Source of the DNA: a bacterium | Lineage (GTDB): Bacteria > Verrucomicrobiota > Verrucomicrobiae > JAJYAR01 | Assembly: GCA_021779435.1 (NCBI GenBank) | Contig: JAJYAR010000214.1 | Span: 1-5,448 of the forward strand | Direction: 5' to 3' | DNA length: 5,448 nucleotides | In this document: in pieces, positions 1 to 5,448 of the stretch | Numbering within the stretch: position 1 is the stretch's first letter | Layout of the letters: each line of letters begins with the position of its first letter | Made by a program: the position numbers and the translations under genes | Notes under the pieces: model-generated | Databases searched by the model: none | What the model was told of the DNA's origin: nothing | Seen by the model: only the letters and a program-made list of their open reading frames with translations

Positions 1-441
1 GACGAGCAGCAGGTACTGGCAGGTCAGCAGGGCGACGTCCTCCCAGCGCCCCGGCCCGGGGTGGTTGAAAACCCAACCGGCAAGTCCCCAGAGGGCGCCG
101 ACGGCTGCATAGACCGCCGTCAGGATGTGGACGTGGCGCCGCTCCAACCGGACGGAAGGCGCGCTCCAGGCGCGCAGCAGCCGCCCGCGCAGCAGCACCG
201 AGAGCGCGAGCGCGCCGAACCACAGGAAGAAATCCCGCCGCCGCCATTCCTCCGCGAACATCCAGGCGATGCTGACCGCCATGACGGAGCCGCCGTACAA
301 GCCGGTACGTGCGCCATGGAGCACCGATCGCACCATCACCTCGAACAACGGCCGCTCCGTTTCCGGGTCGGGGATGAGCCTGCGGATGCGACGTACCGGA
401 TTCCGGACCAGACGGGGCGCGGCCTGGACGGTCGAAGTCAT
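1..441 (-). CDS. Multi-pass membrane protein, N-terminal part; probable sensor (partial)
   Basis: The first 147 residues are present; the reading frame stays open to the left edge, so the C-terminus is missing. After a basic, cytoplasmic-looking N-terminus (R10 to R21 is Arg-rich) there are hydrophobic stretches at about residues 46-63, 71-86 and 105-126, with a fourth beginning near 135. Short charged loops separate them (EEWRRRD near 64-70, RLERRHVH near 98-105). The ATG at 441 overlaps the stop codon of the response regulator gene (ATGA), and AAGAGAG at 450-456 is a fair ribosome binding site inside that gene, so the two are translationally coupled. Membrane-embedded N-termini of this kind are common in histidine kinases and diguanylate cyclases. 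The coupling to a NarL-type regulator makes a histidine kinase the best guess. No kinase or GGDEF motif lies within the window, so the sensor role is inference from context only; an unrelated membrane protein remains possible. Confidence 0.72.
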   Translation of the reverse strand, partial: MTSTVQAAPRLVRNPVRRIRRLIPDPETERPLFEVMVRSVLHGARTGLYGGSVMAVSIAWMFAEEWRRRDFFLWFGALALSVLLRGRLLRAWSAPSVRLERRHVHILTAVYAAVGALWGLAGWVFNHPGPGRWEDVALLTCQYLLLV

Positions 442-1121
442 TCGTTCGGCTCTCTTACGATGCCGAGGTAGCGCGCTTCGTAGATCGCCTCCGCCTTGGA
501 GGTGACATTCAGTTTCGCGTAGATGCGCCGCACGTAGGTGAGCACCGTGTGCCGCGAAACCGAGAGCAGGGTCGCGATCTCGTCGGACGTGAAGCCTTTG
601 GTGATGTACAGCAGTACTTCCCGCTCGCGACCGGACAGGCTGACCTGCGGAGGTGGCTCGGGCTGCCCCGCTGTTCTGTCCTCGCGAAACCGCACCAGGA
701 TCTGGCGCGCGATCAAGGGACTGATCAGGCTGCCGCCGGCGTGCAGGATCCGGATGCCGTTGGCCATGTCCACCGGTGTGTCGTCCTTGATGAGATAGCC
801 CGACGCACCGGCTTCGAGCGACCGGATGACGTCGTTCTCATTGTCGAAGATCGTGTAGACCATGATCGCGCACGCGGGCGCTTGTTCGTGGGCGGCCCGG
901 ATGACGTCGATTCCGGAACCGTCGGGCAGGCCGAGATCGACCACCAGCACGTCCGCCCGCACCGTCCGCAGCATGTGCAACGCGTCGACGCGGGATCCCG
1001 CCACACCCAGCAGATCGAGGTCGTTCGCGACCTGGACGGCTTCGATCAGCGTATCTTGAAAATCGATTTCATCCTCAACCAGAGCCACGCGAATGCGCGG
1101 ATCCTGCTGGCGCGATTGCAT
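438..1121 (-). CDS. NarL/FixJ-family response regulator, receiver + LuxR-type HTH
   Basis: A 227-residue two-component response regulator, the usual length for the NarL/FixJ class. The receiver domain covers about residues 10-125: acidic pair E16-D17, phospho-acceptor D62 in VVDLGLPDGSG, switch threonine T90 in VYTIFD, and conserved K112 in GYLIKDD. All residues needed for phosphorylation are present. A Pro-rich linker (about 148-160) leads to a LuxR-type helix-turn-helix at about 161-225, opening with LSGREREVL and with a recognition-helix region around SVSRHTVLTYVRRIY. The frame extends upstream to 1292, but the start at 1121 is preferred. It has GAAGGGA five bases upstream, the receiver begins right after it, and the upstream extension is Arg/Pro/Gly-rich with no domain character. 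It overlaps the downstream membrane gene by 4 bp and is transcribed away from the lipoprotein operon. Its targets are unknown; the divergent promoter is the natural candidate. Confidence 0.95.
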   Translation of the reverse strand: MQSRQQDPRIRVALVEDEIDFQDTLIEAVQVANDLDLLGVAGSRVDALHMLRTVRADVLVVDLGLPDGSGIDVIRAAHEQAPACAIMVYTIFDNENDVIRSLEAGASGYLIKDDTPVDMANGIRILHAGGSLISPLIARQILVRFREDRTAGQPEPPPQVSLSGREREVLLYITKGFTSDEIATLLSVSRHTVLTYVRRIYAKLNVTSKAEAIYEARYLGIVREPNE

Positions 1122-1126
1122 CCCGT

Positions 1127-1133
1127 TCCCTTC
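1127..1133 (-). promoter_or_regulatory. Ribosome binding site fixing the response regulator start
   Basis: On the minus strand GAAGGGA is followed by a five-base spacer (ACGGG) and then the ATG at 1121. This decides for the 227-residue protein over the 284-residue frame opening at 1292. Confidence 0.7.
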
Positions 1134-1270
1134 GTGGCGGTCCCGTTCCGCCGGGAGCTTACGGCATCCGGGGGCGCCACTGCCGCGGTGTCGGCCGTCA
1201 TGGCACCTGCGGCAACCCGGAAGCCGTGCTGCGGGATGACGCTCCGTCGCGGTGTCCCCAGTTCTATGGA

Positions 1271-1299
1271 CAGACGGCGCGATTCGACGCATCTAGGAT
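1271..1299 (+). promoter_or_regulatory. Weak sigma70-like promoter candidate for the lipoprotein operon
   Basis: CAGACG (1271-1276; shares the GAC core of TTGACA) and TAGGAT (1294-1299; 4 of 6 matches to TATAAT) are separated by 17 bases. Transcription would begin near 1306 and leave a leader of about 32 bases before the ATG at 1338. The poor -35 element would fit a promoter that needs an activator. Matches this weak arise by chance, so this is only a candidate. Confidence 0.25.
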
Positions 1300-1337
1300 C
1301 GCCGCCTCTCATTCACGGCTGGCCATAGAGGATCAGG

Positions 1338-2711
1338 ATGAACCGTTTGGTTTCTTTACGCGTCGCACTGGCGCTGGGCACGACGGCCTCCCTGCTTGCT
1401 GCCTGCGGTGGCGGAGGGAGTGCGGCGCCGGCCGTTTCGGCGGTGCAGAAGGTGCAGATTTCGGGAACGATCGCGGGCCTGTCGCCCGGGACGTCGGTGG
1501 TGCTGCAGGACAACGGCGCCGACAATCTCACGGTCACGGCCAACGGCACCTTCACGTTCCCGCAGGACGTCGCGGCGGGTTCCGCCTACCGCGTCACCGT
1601 TCCGACGCATCCCCTTCATGAAACCTGCTCGGTATCCAACGGCGGCGGCACGGCGGCCGCCAATGTGACCGGCGTGGTCGTGGCGTGCTCGGCGGGACCG
1701 CAATTTGTATACGTCGCGAACCGGAACGACGACACCGTTTCGGCCTATTCCGTCGATGCGACGAGCGGGGCGCTCACGCCGGTGCCCGGCTCGCCGTTCG
1801 CGACGGGCGCCTATACGAGTCCCAAGTCCATCGCGGTCAATCCCGCCGGCACCTTCGCCTATGTGGTGAACTCCGGCGGCGACAGCGTTTCGGTCTACGC
1901 CATCGATGCGACGACCGGGGCGCTTACCCCCGTCCCAGGCTCGCCGTTCGCGACCGCCACCGGTACCGGTCCCGTCTCCATCACGATCAACGCCAGCGAT
2001 ACCTTCGCCTATGTGACGGGCGATTCCAATCAGACCGTGTCGGCGTTCGCCATCGATGCGACGACCGGAGCCCTTACGGCGGTCGCCGGGTCGCCGTACA
2101 GTGGCGGAGGGCTTTCGTTTCCCGGCTCCGTCGCCCTCAATCCGGCCGGAACCTTCGTCTACGTGGCGAACTTCAACGGCGGTGTAACGGCGTACACCGC
2201 CGACACGACGACGGGTGCACTGACGTTGATGACCGGATCGCCGTTTGCAACCGGCAACAATCCCAATGCCATCGCGGTGAACCCGGCCGGAACCTTCGCC
2301 TATGTGGCGAACCTGAACGGGGGCGTTGCAGCCTACGGCATCGATGCCACGACCGGCGCGCTCACGCCGGTGGGCGCGGCGGTCGCGACCGGAACCAATC
2401 CCGCCGCGATCGCGATCAACTCTGCCGGCACCTTCGCCTACGTGGTGGGCAACGGCAGCAACGGCGTCCTGGCCTGCAGCATCGATCCGGCGACCGGCGC
2501 GCTCACCCCGGTCGGTGCGGCGGTCGCGGCGGGAAGTTCCCCCATCTCCGTCGCGGTCGACCCCGCCGGCACCTTTGCCTACGTGGCGAACGAGGGCGGC
2601 GGCGTTTCCGCCTACGGCATCGATGCGACCACCGGTGCGCTCACGCCTGTTGCGGGATCGCCGTTCGCGGCGGGAAGCGATCCCCGATCCGTCGCGGTGG
2701 CGCAGCCGTGA
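1338..2711 (+). CDS. Lipoprotein with one N-terminal beta module and seven-blade YVTN/lactonase-like propeller
   Basis: A 457-residue predicted lipoprotein. Signal peptide: R3 and R8 in the n-region, hydrophobic core, lipobox L20-A21-A22-C23, then GGGG. Position +2 is Gly, not Asp, so outer-membrane sorting is expected under the Lol rule. Residues 38-117 form one copy of the beta-rich module shared with the next two genes (SGTIAGL start, LQDNG, paired C97 and C117). Residues 121-457 hold seven propeller repeats, each with F(V/A)YV, an S/A-Y-x-x-D strand, the turn DATTGALTPV and a closing (S/A)(I/V)A(V/I)NPAGT. Seven repeats is the standard closed ring. The family (YVTN / lactonase-like, PF10282 type) includes 6-phosphogluconolactonase, but most lipoprotein members have no shown activity and I see no catalytic residues to name. 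Start supported by AGAGGA at 1327-1332, five bases upstream. The fourth and fifth blades are shorter by three to four residues. C380 in blade 6 replaces the usual Tyr. First gene of a likely three-gene operon. Confidence 0.92.
   Translation: MNRLVSLRVALALGTTASLLAACGGGGSAAPAVSAVQKVQISGTIAGLSPGTSVVLQDNGADNLTVTANGTFTFPQDVAAGSAYRVTVPTHPLHETCSVSNGGGTAAANVTGVVVACSAGPQFVYVANRNDDTVSAYSVDATSGALTPVPGSPFATGAYTSPKSIAVNPAGTFAYVVNSGGDSVSVYAIDATTGALTPVPGSPFATATGTGPVSITINASDTFAYVTGDSNQTVSAFAIDATTGALTAVAGSPYSGGGLSFPGSVALNPAGTFVYVANFNGGVTAYTADTTTGALTLMTGSPFATGNNPNAIAVNPAGTFAYVANLNGGVAAYGIDATTGALTPVGAAVATGTNPAAIAINSAGTFAYVVGNGSNGVLACSIDPATGALTPVGAAVAAGSSPISVAVDPAGTFAYVANEGGGVSAYGIDATTGALTPVAGSPFAAGSDPRSVAVAQP
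1704..2708 (+). repeat. Seven tandem YVTN propeller repeats within the coding sequence
   Basis: The F(A/V)YV motif begins at 1704, 1854, 2004, 2154, 2295, 2433 and 2574, giving spacings of 150, 150, 150, 141, 138 and 141 bp, all multiples of three. The similarity is visible in DNA as well as protein: a block around GATGCGACGACCGG recurs near 1905 and 2055, with close variants in the other blades. The array is protein-coding and stays in frame throughout. Confidence 0.9.
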
Positions 2712-2757
2712 TGGCTCGCCGCGGCATCGACACATCCGGAATTCAGAGAGCGCAACG

Positions 2758-5067
2758 ATGAGTCGCGTTTTTTCGGCCCGTGCCGTGCTGGCGCTCGGCA
2801 CGGCCGCGTTCCTGCTCGCCGCTTGCGGCGGCGGAGGAGGGGGAGGCGCCTTGGCGGTTCCCACGGCGACGAAATACCAGGTCTCGGGATCGCTCACCGG
2901 CCTGACCTCCGGGGCGTCGGTCGTGCTTGCCGTTAACGGCCAGAGCCTGACCGTCTCGCAGAACGGCGGCTTCGACACCCCGGTCTCGCTTGGCGCCGGA
3001 TCGGCGTATTCGCTGACGGTGGCCGCGCCGCCCGCAGGAGAGGCCTGCTCGGTGACCAACGGCTCGGGTACGGTCGACTCGAGCAACGTGACGGATGTGC
3101 TGGTGGCCTGCACCACCCATCCGACAGTGACGTATACGGTCGGGGGCACGGTTTCCGGGCTCAACGGCTCGCTCGCATTGCTCGACAACGGCGGCGACAA
3201 GGTGACCCTGACGGGCAACGGGGGCGGTACGCCGGTCGGCTTGCTGTTCGCCACGGCGCTGTATGACCAGGCATCCTACGACGTCACCGTCGGAACGCAA
3301 CCGGCAGGACAGACCTGCGGCGTCGCCAATGCCGCGGGGACGGTGCAGGGAGCCGACATCACGAACGTGCAGGTGCGTTGCGCGAACGATCCGTCCGCCA
3401 CCATCACCGTGGGGGGAAACCTCAGCGGGCTCGCGACGGGCACGGGGCTGATCCTGCAGGACAACGGAGCGGACGATCTGACGCTCACCGGGAATGGCGC
3501 GTTCACGTTTCATACGCCCGTCGCTTCGGGGTCGCCCTATACCGTGACGCTGGCGGCGCAACCGGCGAACCAGACCTGCTCGGTGGCCAACGGCACCAGC
3601 ACCGCGGGCGGCAGCAACGTGACCAATGTGCAGGTGACCTGCGCGGCGAGTTCCTATGCGATCGGCGGAACCCTCACCGGACTGGCCTCGGGCGCGTCGG
3701 TGGTGCTGCAGGACAACGGCGGAGACAACCTCACGCTCACGGCCGGCGGCACGTTCGTCTTTTCCCAAGACATCGCCGTGGGGTCGGCCTATCAGGTCAC
3801 CGTGCTCACCCAGGCATCGGGTGAGATGTGCAGCGTCGCCAACGCCGCTGGCGTGTCCTCACTCACCGCGGTCCCGGTGCAGGTGACCTGCGCAAGCCCC
3901 ACGGAATCCATCCTGTACTCCTTTGGCGGAAGCGGCGACGCGAGCACCTCGTATGCCGGGTTGGTGATGGATTCCCAGGGCAATTTGTACGGCACGACCA
4001 CCGCCGGCGGTACGAACGGCACCGGCGCAGTGTTCCGTCTTTCGCCCAACGGCTTGGGGGGCTACACCGAGACAGTGCTGTATTCCTTCGGCAGCGGCAC
4101 CAGTGGCGACGGGAACGTCCCGTATGCCGGGTTGATCCTGGACGCCCAGGGCAATTTGTATGGCACGACCACCATCGGCGGCGCAAACAACACCGGCACG
4201 GTGTTCCGTATTTCGCCCAACGGCCTTGGGGGCTATGTGGAAACGGTGCTCTATTCCTTCGGCGGCGCGAGCAGCGGCGATGGGGTTGGCCCCGTCTCGT
4301 TGATGCAGGATTCCCAAGGCAATTTGTATGGAACGACGGTCAATGGCGGCGCGAACAACACCGGCACGGTATTCCGTCTTTCGCCCAACGGCCTTGGGGG
4401 CTACGCGGAAGCGGTGCTCTATTCCTTCGGCGCCACGAGCGGCGGCGACGGGAATAGCCCTTGGAAGGACGGCAATCTGATCGAGGACGCGCAGGGAGAC
4501 CTGTATGGAACCACGCTGGCTGGCGGAGCGAACGGCACCGGCACCGTATTCCGGCTCGCTCCGAACGGAAACGGCGGATACGTCGAATCGCTCCTTCACT
4601 CGTTTGGCGCAAACGGCAGCGGAGACGGCAACGCGCCCAATGCCGGATTGACCGTCGATGGCCAAGGAAATCTGGTGGGCACGACGCAAAATGGCGGCCG
4701 CTACGGCGTCGGCACCGTGTTCCGGATTTCCGAGAGCGGAACCGGATACGCCGTTCTCAATTCCTTCGGCGCCACCAGCGGCGATGCGAAGGCGCCGCGC
4801 GGCAGCGTGATCTTCGACGCGCAAGGAAATCTGTATGGAACCACCGAGGCCGGTGGTGCGGCGGGCACCTACGGCACGGTATTCCGTCTTTCTCCGAACG
4901 GCTTCGGGAACGGCTATACGGAATCCGTGCTCTATTCCTTCGGCAATAACGTGCCCGATGGGTACAACCCGTACGGCGGCGTCGTCCTCGATGCGTACGG
5001 CAATCTGTATGGGACCACCAAGACTGGCGCGTCGGCTGCCGGTGCAGTGTTCAAGATCGCGCCGTGA
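2758..5067 (+). CDS. Lipoprotein with four beta modules and seven GloVer (TIGR03803) repeats
   Basis: A 769-residue predicted lipoprotein. Its signal peptide closely resembles that of the upstream gene: lipobox L20-A21-A22-C23 followed by seven glycines. Four beta modules follow at about residues 38-119, 124-209, 214-296 and 299-378, each starting near (V/I)(S/G)GxLxGL and holding a cysteine pair (C97/C118, C187/C208, C274/C295, C358/C378) that could form a disulfide after export. Residues 385-769 carry seven repeats of the pattern LYSFG...D(A/S)QGNLYGTT..GG...GTVFR(L/I)SPNG, the signature of the Gloeo/Verruco 'GloVer' family, which is thought to form a beta-propeller; function unknown. The ATG at 2758 is chosen because it begins the signal peptide and has AGAGAG at 2745-2750, seven bases upstream. 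The frame stays open upstream to 2326, but that part overlaps the previous gene and is Arg/Ser/Pro-rich. It lies 46 bp after the previous stop with no terminator between, so co-transcription is likely. Confidence 0.92.
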   Translation: MSRVFSARAVLALGTAAFLLAACGGGGGGGALAVPTATKYQVSGSLTGLTSGASVVLAVNGQSLTVSQNGGFDTPVSLGAGSAYSLTVAAPPAGEACSVTNGSGTVDSSNVTDVLVACTTHPTVTYTVGGTVSGLNGSLALLDNGGDKVTLTGNGGGTPVGLLFATALYDQASYDVTVGTQPAGQTCGVANAAGTVQGADITNVQVRCANDPSATITVGGNLSGLATGTGLILQDNGADDLTLTGNGAFTFHTPVASGSPYTVTLAAQPANQTCSVANGTSTAGGSNVTNVQVTCAASSYAIGGTLTGLASGASVVLQDNGGDNLTLTAGGTFVFSQDIAVGSAYQVTVLTQASGEMCSVANAAGVSSLTAVPVQVTCASPTESILYSFGGSGDASTSYAGLVMDSQGNLYGTTTAGGTNGTGAVFRLSPNGLGGYTETVLYSFGSGTSGDGNVPYAGLILDAQGNLYGTTTIGGANNTGTVFRISPNGLGGYVETVLYSFGGASSGDGVGPVSLMQDSQGNLYGTTVNGGANNTGTVFRLSPNGLGGYAEAVLYSFGATSGGDGNSPWKDGNLIEDAQGDLYGTTLAGGANGTGTVFRLAPNGNGGYVESLLHSFGANGSGDGNAPNAGLTVDGQGNLVGTTQNGGRYGVGTVFRISESGTGYAVLNSFGATSGDAKAPRGSVIFDAQGNLYGTTEAGGAAGTYGTVFRLSPNGFGNGYTESVLYSFGNNVPDGYNPYGGVVLDAYGNLYGTTKTGASAAGAVFKIAP
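2869..3891 (+). repeat. Four tandem copies of a two-cysteine beta module (coding)
   Basis: Copies lie at about 2869-3114, 3127-3384, 3397-3645 and 3652-3891. Each encodes 80-86 residues with an opening GGxLxGL strand, a (L/Q)DNGxDxLTLT strand (replaced by AVNGQSLTV in copy 1), a YxVTV strand, and C(S/G)VxN...VxVxC at the end. Copy 2 is the most divergent: its middle carries an odd GLLFATALYDQ stretch in place of the usual TFxFxxxVAxGS. Related single copies occur at 1449-1688 and 5187-5429 in the neighbouring genes. I do not recall a named family for the module with confidence; an Ig-like or transthyretin-like beta sandwich is a guess. Confidence 0.85.
3910..5064 (+). repeat. Seven tandem GloVer repeats within the coding sequence
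   Basis: The Asn/Asp codon of the (G)N/D-L-Y/V-GTT motif lies at 3982, 4153, 4321, 4498, 4669, 4828 and 5002, giving spacings of 171, 168, 177, 171, 159 and 174 bp. Repeats 2 and 3 share 25 identical bases (4211-4235 and 4379-4403) around the SPNGLGG codons. Repeats 1-3 use TTG for the Leu of NLYGTT, while repeats 4-7 use CTG. Repeat 5 is shortened (RISESGTGY instead of SPNGLGGY). Confidence 0.9.
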
Positions 5068-5081
5068 GTGTCGTGGATCGC

Positions 5082-5448
5082 ATGCGGTATCGCGGGTTTC
5101 GAGGACTCGCCTGCCGTGCCTGCACGGTGTTGTGGCTGGTCCTGCTGCTTTCGGCGTGCGGTGGCGGGGGAAGCGGCAGCGTAGGCTCGTACCTCATCAC
5201 CGGCAGCGTGACGGGACTCCAAAGCGGTGCGAGCCTGATTCTGCGGGCCAACGGCCAGAGCCCGCTGACGGTGACCGCCAACGGCGGATTCCGGTTTGCC
5301 GCTTCGTTTGCCTCTGGAGCGAACTATCAGGTGACGGTGTCGGCGCAACCCGCCGGGGAGACCTGTTTGGTCACCAACGGCGCGGGCACGGTGGTGACGA
5401 CCAATGTCACGGACATCCAGGTGGCGTGCACGGCGAATCCCGTGCAGA
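5082..5448 (+). CDS. Third tandem lipoprotein with the shared beta module (partial)
   Basis: The first 122 residues are present; the gene continues past the right edge. Basic n-region (RYRGFRG), hydrophobic core, lipobox L23-S24-A25-C26, then GGGGSGS, so an outer-membrane lipoprotein is expected. Residues about 36-116 are one copy of the shared module (ITGSVTGL start, NGQSPLTV, YQVTV, C95 and C116). This copy most resembles module 1 of the previous gene, sharing the NGQS..LTV..NGGF variant. The start is uncertain. ATG at 5082 gives a normal signal peptide with only a weak GGA upstream. In-frame GTG codons at 5064 and 5073 are alternatives, and the one at 5064 would overlap the previous stop as GTGA, a typical coupled start. 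Neither has a strong ribosome binding site. By analogy with its neighbours the missing part may carry another propeller or more modules, but this cannot be seen. Confidence 0.85.
   Translation, partial: MRYRGFRGLACRACTVLWLVLLLSACGGGGSGSVGSYLITGSVTGLQSGASLILRANGQSPLTVTANGGFRFAASFASGANYQVTVSAQPAGETCLVTNGAGTVVTTNVTDIQVACTANPVQ

Larger units (their letters stand above)
1122..1337. promoter_or_regulatory. Divergent intergenic region between regulator and lipoprotein operon
   Basis: 216 bp separate the two divergently read start codons, so promoters for both operons should lie here. Visible elements are a direct repeat TCCCGTTCC at 1121-1129 and 1141-1149 (exactly 20 bp apart, next to the regulator start), a dyad TGTCC-N10-GGACA at 1253-1272, a weak promoter candidate at 1271-1299, and the ribosome binding site of the first lipoprotein gene, AGAGGA at 1327-1332. 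No terminator-like hairpin with a T-run and no convincing small ORF is seen. The open frame running through here on the minus strand has no protein-like character. Confidence 0.6.

Noticed and set aside
61..505. Two plus-strand open frames opposite the membrane protein and regulator end
   Set aside because: Low-complexity Arg/Pro/Gln/Ser-rich products. The minus-strand frame gives clear membrane segments and a coupled start.
1122..1292. 57-residue N-terminal extension of the response regulator
   Set aside because: It has no receiver-like sequence, while the ATG at 1121 has a good ribosome binding site and lies nine residues before the first receiver strand.
1704..2708. Regularly spaced repeats that might suggest CRISPR or a DNA satellite
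   Set aside because: The spacing is 138-150 bp, always a multiple of three, and the repeats are explained by propeller blades in the coding frame.
1698..2708. Assignment of the YVTN propeller as a true 6-phosphogluconolactonase
   Set aside because: The protein is a predicted envelope lipoprotein with highly regular repeats, and no catalytic residues can be identified. Only the fold is supported.
2326..2757. Upstream extension of the second lipoprotein gene (to 913 residues)
   Set aside because: It overlaps the propeller of the first gene out of frame and is Arg/Ser/Pro-rich. A proper signal peptide and ribosome binding site begin at 2758.
2712..2757. Possible terminator or promoter between the first two lipoprotein genes
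   Set aside because: The 46 bp hold no stable hairpin followed by a T-run and no clear -35/-10 pair; only the ribosome binding site at 2745-2750 is visible.
2824..2847. Glycine-codon run after the lipobox as a phase-variation tract
   Set aside because: The G-runs are short (at most five) and interrupted, too short to predict slippage.
1356..3254. Long minus-strand open frame of 632 codons antisense to two lipoprotein genes
   Set aside because: Its protein is Arg/Gly/Asp-rich with no domain, it spans two well-supported genes, and GC-rich repeats with codon bias on the plus strand keep the opposite frame free of stops.

Overview
The window is GC-rich, densely coded DNA from a Gram-negative bacterium, probably a proteobacterium of the Burkholderiales or Xanthomonadales type. 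That placement rests on base composition, on the lipoboxes followed by a poly-glycine run, and on the YVTN and GloVer repeat families. It is an inference; no marker gene is present.

Left part (1-1121, minus strand): a two-gene signalling operon. A 227-residue NarL/FixJ-type response regulator (438-1121) is followed, with a 4-bp ATGA overlap, by the N-terminus of a multi-pass membrane protein (1-441). That protein runs off the left edge and is probably the partner sensor.

Middle (1122-1337): a divergent intergenic region of 216 bp. It holds the ribosome binding sites of both flanking genes, a weak sigma70-like promoter candidate pointing right, and a small TGTCC-N10-GGACA dyad just upstream of it.

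Right part (1338-5448, plus strand): three tandem lipoprotein genes, spaced 46 bp apart and then about 14 bp apart (or overlapping by 4 bp if the third starts at GTG). Each starts with a lipoprotein signal peptide and a Cys-Gly-rich linker, followed by one or more copies of the same ~80-residue beta-rich module with two conserved cysteines 20-21 residues apart. The first has one module plus a seven-blade YVTN (lactonase-like) beta-propeller. The second has four modules plus seven GloVer (TIGR03803) repeats. The third has at least one module and runs off the right edge. The set reads as an expanding family of envelope lipoproteins built from a constant N-terminal stalk and a variable repeat domain. 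No enzyme activity can be claimed from sequence. The divergent layout makes it possible, but does not show, that the response regulator controls the lipoprotein operon.

I see no RNA genes, insertion sequences, CRISPR arrays or convincing terminators.
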